Shown one piece after another: positions 57,289-60,231 of a DNA stretch of 60,231 bases. Position 1 is the stretch's first letter. Each line of letters starts with the position of its first letter. The stretch covers positions 1 to 60,231 of the forward strand of contig SKSM01000025.1 of NCBI GenBank assembly GCA_007122985.1. Direction: 5' to 3'. Position numbers and translations under genes: made by a program. Source of the stretch: Nitriliruptoraceae bacterium. GTDB taxonomy: Bacteria > Actinomycetota > Nitriliruptoria > Nitriliruptorales > Nitriliruptoraceae. The notes under the pieces were generated by a model. That model did not search any database, had not been told where the DNA came from, and was given only the letters and a program-made list of their open reading frames with translations.

Positions 57289-58107
57289 TCAGCGACCTGC
57301 CACCCCGGCCCGCAGCTCGCCGACCAGTGCGTGCACACGGTCGGGTGCACCGTCCGGGTCCCCGTCCCCCGCGGCGCGGATCACCGCAGAGCCGACGATC
57401 ACCCCGTCGGCGAACCGTGCCACCTCGGCGGCCGAATCACGGTCCTTGACGCCGATGCCGACCGCGATCGGCAGGTCGGTGTGGGCCCGGATGCGCGTGA
57501 CCAGTTCCGCGGTCACCTCACCCGCCACCGACTGCACACCCGTCACCCCGAGCAGGCCGGCGGCGTAGACCCACCCGGTCGACACCTGCGCGATCGCGGC
57601 CAGCCGCTCGTCGGTCGACACCGACGAGGCCAGGAACACCGTGGCCAGCCCCCGCCGCCGCGCCTCGGCGACCCACGGACCGGCCTCGGGCGCGGGCAGG
57701 TCCGGCAGGATCACCCCGGACAGCCCCGCGTCCGCGCACTCGTCGGCGAACCGGGCATAACCACGCGTATCGGCGATCGTCACGTAGGTCATCGCCAGGG
57801 TCGGAACGTCGAGGTGGCGCAGATCGGCCACGAACCCGAGCTGGTCGGACACCGTGCGACCGGCGTCCAGCACGTGCTGGTTGGCGGCCTGGATGGTCGG
57901 CCCGTCCATCATCGGATCGGAGAACGGGATGCCGACCTCGAGGATGTCGGCGCCGGCGTCGACCGCCGCCTCCATGCAGGCGTGCGAAGTCGCGGGGTCC
58001 GGGTAGGTCGCGGTGAGATAGATCACCAGCGCCGCCCGGTCCTGCGCGGCCGCACGGTCGAACGCCGCCTGGATCGCGGCGGGGCCCTGGACGTCCGCGG
58101 CCGTCAT
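57289..58107 (-). CDS. trpA: Tryptophan synthase alpha chain
   Basis: 272 residues. Catalytic E57 and D68 are both in the EVGIPFSDPMMDGPTIQ stretch. LPDLP and GLLGVTG follow, then GIGVKD and the phosphate-binding GVIVGSAVI. It cleaves indole-glycerol phosphate to indole. Its ATG overlaps the trpB stop (ATGA), keeping the subunits coupled. It is the last trp gene in this window and is followed by the betaine operon's promoter region. Confidence 0.96.
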   Translation of the reverse strand: MTAADVQGPAAIQAAFDRAAAQDRAALVIYLTATYPDPATSHACMEAAVDAGADILEVGIPFSDPMMDGPTIQAANQHVLDAGRTVSDQLGFVADLRHLDVPTLAMTYVTIADTRGYARFADECADAGLSGVILPDLPAPEAGPWVAEARRRGLATVFLASSVSTDERLAAIAQVSTGWVYAAGLLGVTGVQSVAGEVTAELVTRIRAHTDLPIAVGIGVKDRDSAAEVARFADGVIVGSAVIRAAGDGDPDGAPDRVHALVGELRAGVAGR

Positions 58108-59357
58108 CGCGCGTCCTCACCGAACGCCTTGGCGACACCGACGTCGAACCCGCCCACCTCGAGGACCTCGTCGACGTCCTTGTCACCCCGACCCGACATG
58201 GTCAGCACGACCCGGGCCCCGTCACCGAGCGCTGCGCGCCCATGGGCGAGCAGCCAGCCCACGGCATGCGCCGGCTCCAGTGCCGGGATGATGCCTTCGA
58301 GCTCGCAGGTGCGGCGAAAGCCCTCCAGCGCCTCCGCGTCGGTCGCCGCCACGTAGGTCGCACGACCGCTGCGCGCGAGGGCCGCGTGCTCGGGGCCGAC
58401 CCCCGGGTAGTCAAGCCCGGCCGAGACCGAATGCGCCGGCTGGACCTGCCCGTCGTCGTCGACCAGCACGATCGAGCGCGAGCCGTGCAGCACGGCCTCG
58501 CGGCCCTCGGTGATCGTGGCGGCCGAGCGGCCCGTTCCCACGCCCTCGCCGGCCGCCTCCACGCCGATCAGCCGCACGCCGTCGACGTCGATCCACTCCG
58601 CGAACGACCCGATCGCGTTGGAGCCGCCGCCGACGCAGGCGATCACCGCGTCGGGCAGCCCACCCGCCTGGAAGTCGAACTGCTGGGTCGACTCGACCGA
58701 GATCACCGACTGCAGCTCGCGCACGATCGTCGGGAAGGGGTGGGGCCCCATCGTCGAGCCGATCAGGTAGTGGGTGTCGTCGACGTTGGTCACCCAGTCG
58801 CGCAGGGCCTCGTTGATCGCGTCCTTGAGGGTCCTGGTGCCGCTGTCGACCGGGACGACCTCGGTGCCGAGCAGCTGCATGCGCACCACGTTGAGCCGCT
58901 GCCGCCGGACGTCCTCCGCCCCCATGTAGACGCGGCAGCGCAGCCCGAACAGGGCCGCGGCGGTGGCGGTCGCCACCCCGTGCTGGCCGGCGCCGGTCTC
59001 TGCGATCACGCGAGGCTTTCCCATCCGCGCCGTCAGCAGCGCCTGGCCGACCACGTTGTTGAGCTTGTGCGAGCCGGTATGCGCCAGGTCCTCGCGCTTG
59101 ATCCACACCTCGACCCCGGCGGCCTCCGACAGGCGCTCGGCGCGGTAGAGCGGGGTGGGCCGGCCGCCGTAGTCACGCCGCAGCCGGTCGAGCTGCTCGG
59201 TGAACGCGGCATCCTTCTGGGCGGTGCGCCACGCCTCGGCGAGCTGCGCGAGCGCGCCGGAGAGGGCCTCGGGGACGAAGCTGCCCCCGAAGTCTCCGAA
59301 GTAGCCCTCGCGGGTCGGACCGGTCGTTGCGCCGGGCTGGTCGTCGGTCACGCTCAC
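58104..59357 (-). CDS. trpB: Tryptophan synthase beta chain
   Basis: 417 residues. The PLP lysine is K98 in HTGSHKLNN, with E119-type catalysis in ETGAGQHG and the phosphate loop GGGSNAIG. Length and order match TrpB1, and the communication-domain helices are present. It joins indole to serine. GTG 59357 begins 41 bp after trpC. The first ~16 residues are a variable leader. Overlaps trpA by 4 bp. Confidence 0.97.
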   Translation of the reverse strand: MSVTDDQPGATTGPTREGYFGDFGGSFVPEALSGALAQLAEAWRTAQKDAAFTEQLDRLRRDYGGRPTPLYRAERLSEAAGVEVWIKREDLAHTGSHKLNNVVGQALLTARMGKPRVIAETGAGQHGVATATAAALFGLRCRVYMGAEDVRRQRLNVVRMQLLGTEVVPVDSGTRTLKDAINEALRDWVTNVDDTHYLIGSTMGPHPFPTIVRELQSVISVESTQQFDFQAGGLPDAVIACVGGGSNAIGSFAEWIDVDGVRLIGVEAAGEGVGTGRSAATITEGREAVLHGSRSIVLVDDDGQVQPAHSVSAGLDYPGVGPEHAALARSGRATYVAATDAEALEGFRRTCELEGIIPALEPAHAVGWLLAHGRAALGDGARVVLTMSGRGDKDVDEVLEVGGFDVGVAKAFGEDAR

Positions 59358-59398
59358 GGGTGTCTCCAGCGGTGCGGTTGGTGGCGTCCGGGCGGGGC

Positions 59399-60231
59399 TC
59401 AGGACAGCGACGTTGAAGTGGCACGCCCGGCGGCGACGAGCTCGGCGACGGCTGCGGTCGGGTTCGGGGCGCGCACCAGCGACTCACCGACGAGCACGGC
59501 GTCGGCACCAGCCTCGGCGGCGCGCACCACATCGGCGGCGTTCGCGATCCCCGACTCGGCGACGGCGACGACACCGGGCGGGACGTGGGGGCGCAGCCGG
59601 GCGAACGCAGCCGGGTCGACCTCGAAGCTGCGCAGATCACGCGCGTTGACGCCGACGAGCGTCGCGCCGATGCGCCGTGCGGCGGCGGCCTCCGCCTCGT
59701 CGTGGATCTCCACGAGGGCGTCGAGCCCGGCTGCGGCGGCCTCGTCGTGCAACGCCGCGAGCGTCGGCTCGTCGAGCGCGGCGACGATCAGCAGGACCGC
59801 AGCGGCTCCGGCCGCTCGGGCCTCCCAGATCTGGTAGCGATCGACGATGAAGTCCTTGCGCAGGGCCGGGACCCCGAGCGCCGCGACGTCGGCCAGATCC
59901 GTCAAGGATCCCTTGAAGCGCTCCGGCTCGGTCAACACCGACACGGCCACGGCACCCCCGTCGACGTAGGCACGGGCCTGTGCCGGTGCGTCCAGGTGCA
60001 CCGCCAGGTCGCCCTTGGACGGCGAGGCGCGCTTGATCTCCGCCAGCACACCCACCCCGGCGCCACCGAGCGCTGCGGCCAGGGACGGGCCCGGGCGCAC
60101 CTCGCCCGCCCGTTCGCGGAGCGCGTCCAGGGGCTCGTGCTCGGCAGCGGCGGCGACGCGTTGGGCCGCGCCGGCGAGCAGTTCGTCGAGGTAGGTGGCC
60201 AGGGCCGGACCTTTGTCGCGTCGCCTGCGCA
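59399..60231 (-). CDS. trpC: Indole-3-glycerol-phosphate synthase, 5' end at or beyond window edge
   Basis: The reading frame runs to the right edge with no ATG, GTG or TTG among the first ~45 visible codons. The family start ATYLDELLAGAAQRVAA follows a CTG at 60202 and an AAAGG about 7 nt further upstream, so either CTG initiates or the true start is outside. Active-site residues are visible: EIKRASPSKG, LRKDFIVDRYQI, the ENARDL-like VNARDLRSFEV and AESGIANAADV. It makes indole-3-glycerol phosphate. First of the trpC-trpB-trpA set. Confidence 0.93.
   Translation of the reverse strand, partial: RRRRDKGPALATYLDELLAGAAQRVAAAAEHEPLDALRERAGEVRPGPSLAAALGGAGVGVLAEIKRASPSKGDLAVHLDAPAQARAYVDGGAVAVSVLTEPERFKGSLTDLADVAALGVPALRKDFIVDRYQIWEARAAGAAAVLLIVAALDEPTLAALHDEAAAAGLDALVEIHDEAEAAAARRIGATLVGVNARDLRSFEVDPAAFARLRPHVPPGVVAVAESGIANAADVVRAAEAGADAVLVGESLVRAPNPTAAVAELVAAGRATSTSLS

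Overview
The window is about 60 kb of very GC-rich, gene-dense actinobacterial chromosome. Three things point to a haloalkaliphilic member of the deep-branching Nitriliruptoria type (Nitriliruptor, Egicoccus or Euzebya relatives): the conserved order uvrC-rapZ-yvcK-whiA-gap-pgk-tpiA, a PdtaR-like ANTAR regulator near polA and rpsA, and lipoproteins with extremely acidic linkers beside two glycine-betaine/osmolyte ABC transporters. The placement is inference from gene order and protein composition only. Most of the window is housekeeping; there is no transposase, integrase, CRISPR array or prophage.

Layout. 1-8 kb: a HAD phosphatase, a YbaK-type deacylase, a fused molybdenum hydroxylase (XdhD type) with an NCS2 permease upstream, then a divergent second NCS2 permease that is broken by a +1 frameshift and followed by a small AbiEii-like nucleotidyltransferase. 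8.3-13 kb: tRNA-Leu(GAG), an orphan oligopeptide-binding lipoprotein coupled to secG, a BlaI-M56 peptidase pair and a small membrane protein. 13.4-19.4 kb: a complete dppABCDF-like peptide importer on the plus strand. 19.4-27.4 kb, minus strand: uvrC-rapZ-yvcK-whiA with overlapping stops and starts, then gap-pgk-tpiA. 27.5-34 kb: MscS channel, uvrA with a LexA-type palindrome upstream, D-lactate dehydrogenase, an MBL-fold hydrolase and a small membrane protein. 34-42 kb, minus strand: a compact rpsA-coaE-uvrB-ABC exporter cluster. 42-48 kb: tag glycosylase, a small beta-rich protein, polA, a thioredoxin-TPR protein, an ANTAR response regulator with a coiled-coil partner, and tRNA-Leu(CAA). 48.6-57.1 kb: two osmoprotectant importers (OpuB/EgtU-like on plus, ProVWX-like on minus) converging on a zinc-ribbon/PQQ-propeller membrane protein. 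57.3-60.2 kb: trpC (partial)-trpB-trpA.

Themes. Three excision-repair genes (uvrA, uvrB, uvrC) plus polA and tag lie within 22 kb. Cell-envelope and morphology control (yvcK, rapZ, whiA) is tied to central glycolysis. Solute uptake is heavily represented (two NCS2, one peptide importer plus an orphan binding protein, two betaine systems).

Limits. I see no clearly new multi-gene defence or biosynthetic system. The best leads are regulatory or gene-structure oddities: a non-ATG/GTG/TTG start (ATC) on the OpuB permease, a 3 x 14-bp repeat array upstream of it, a 19-bp palindrome between rpsA and tag, the SOS-like box by uvrA, and the frameshifted permease with a non-permease tail abutting a lone AbiEii-like gene. 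Functions are assigned by reading translated sequence, with no database search.
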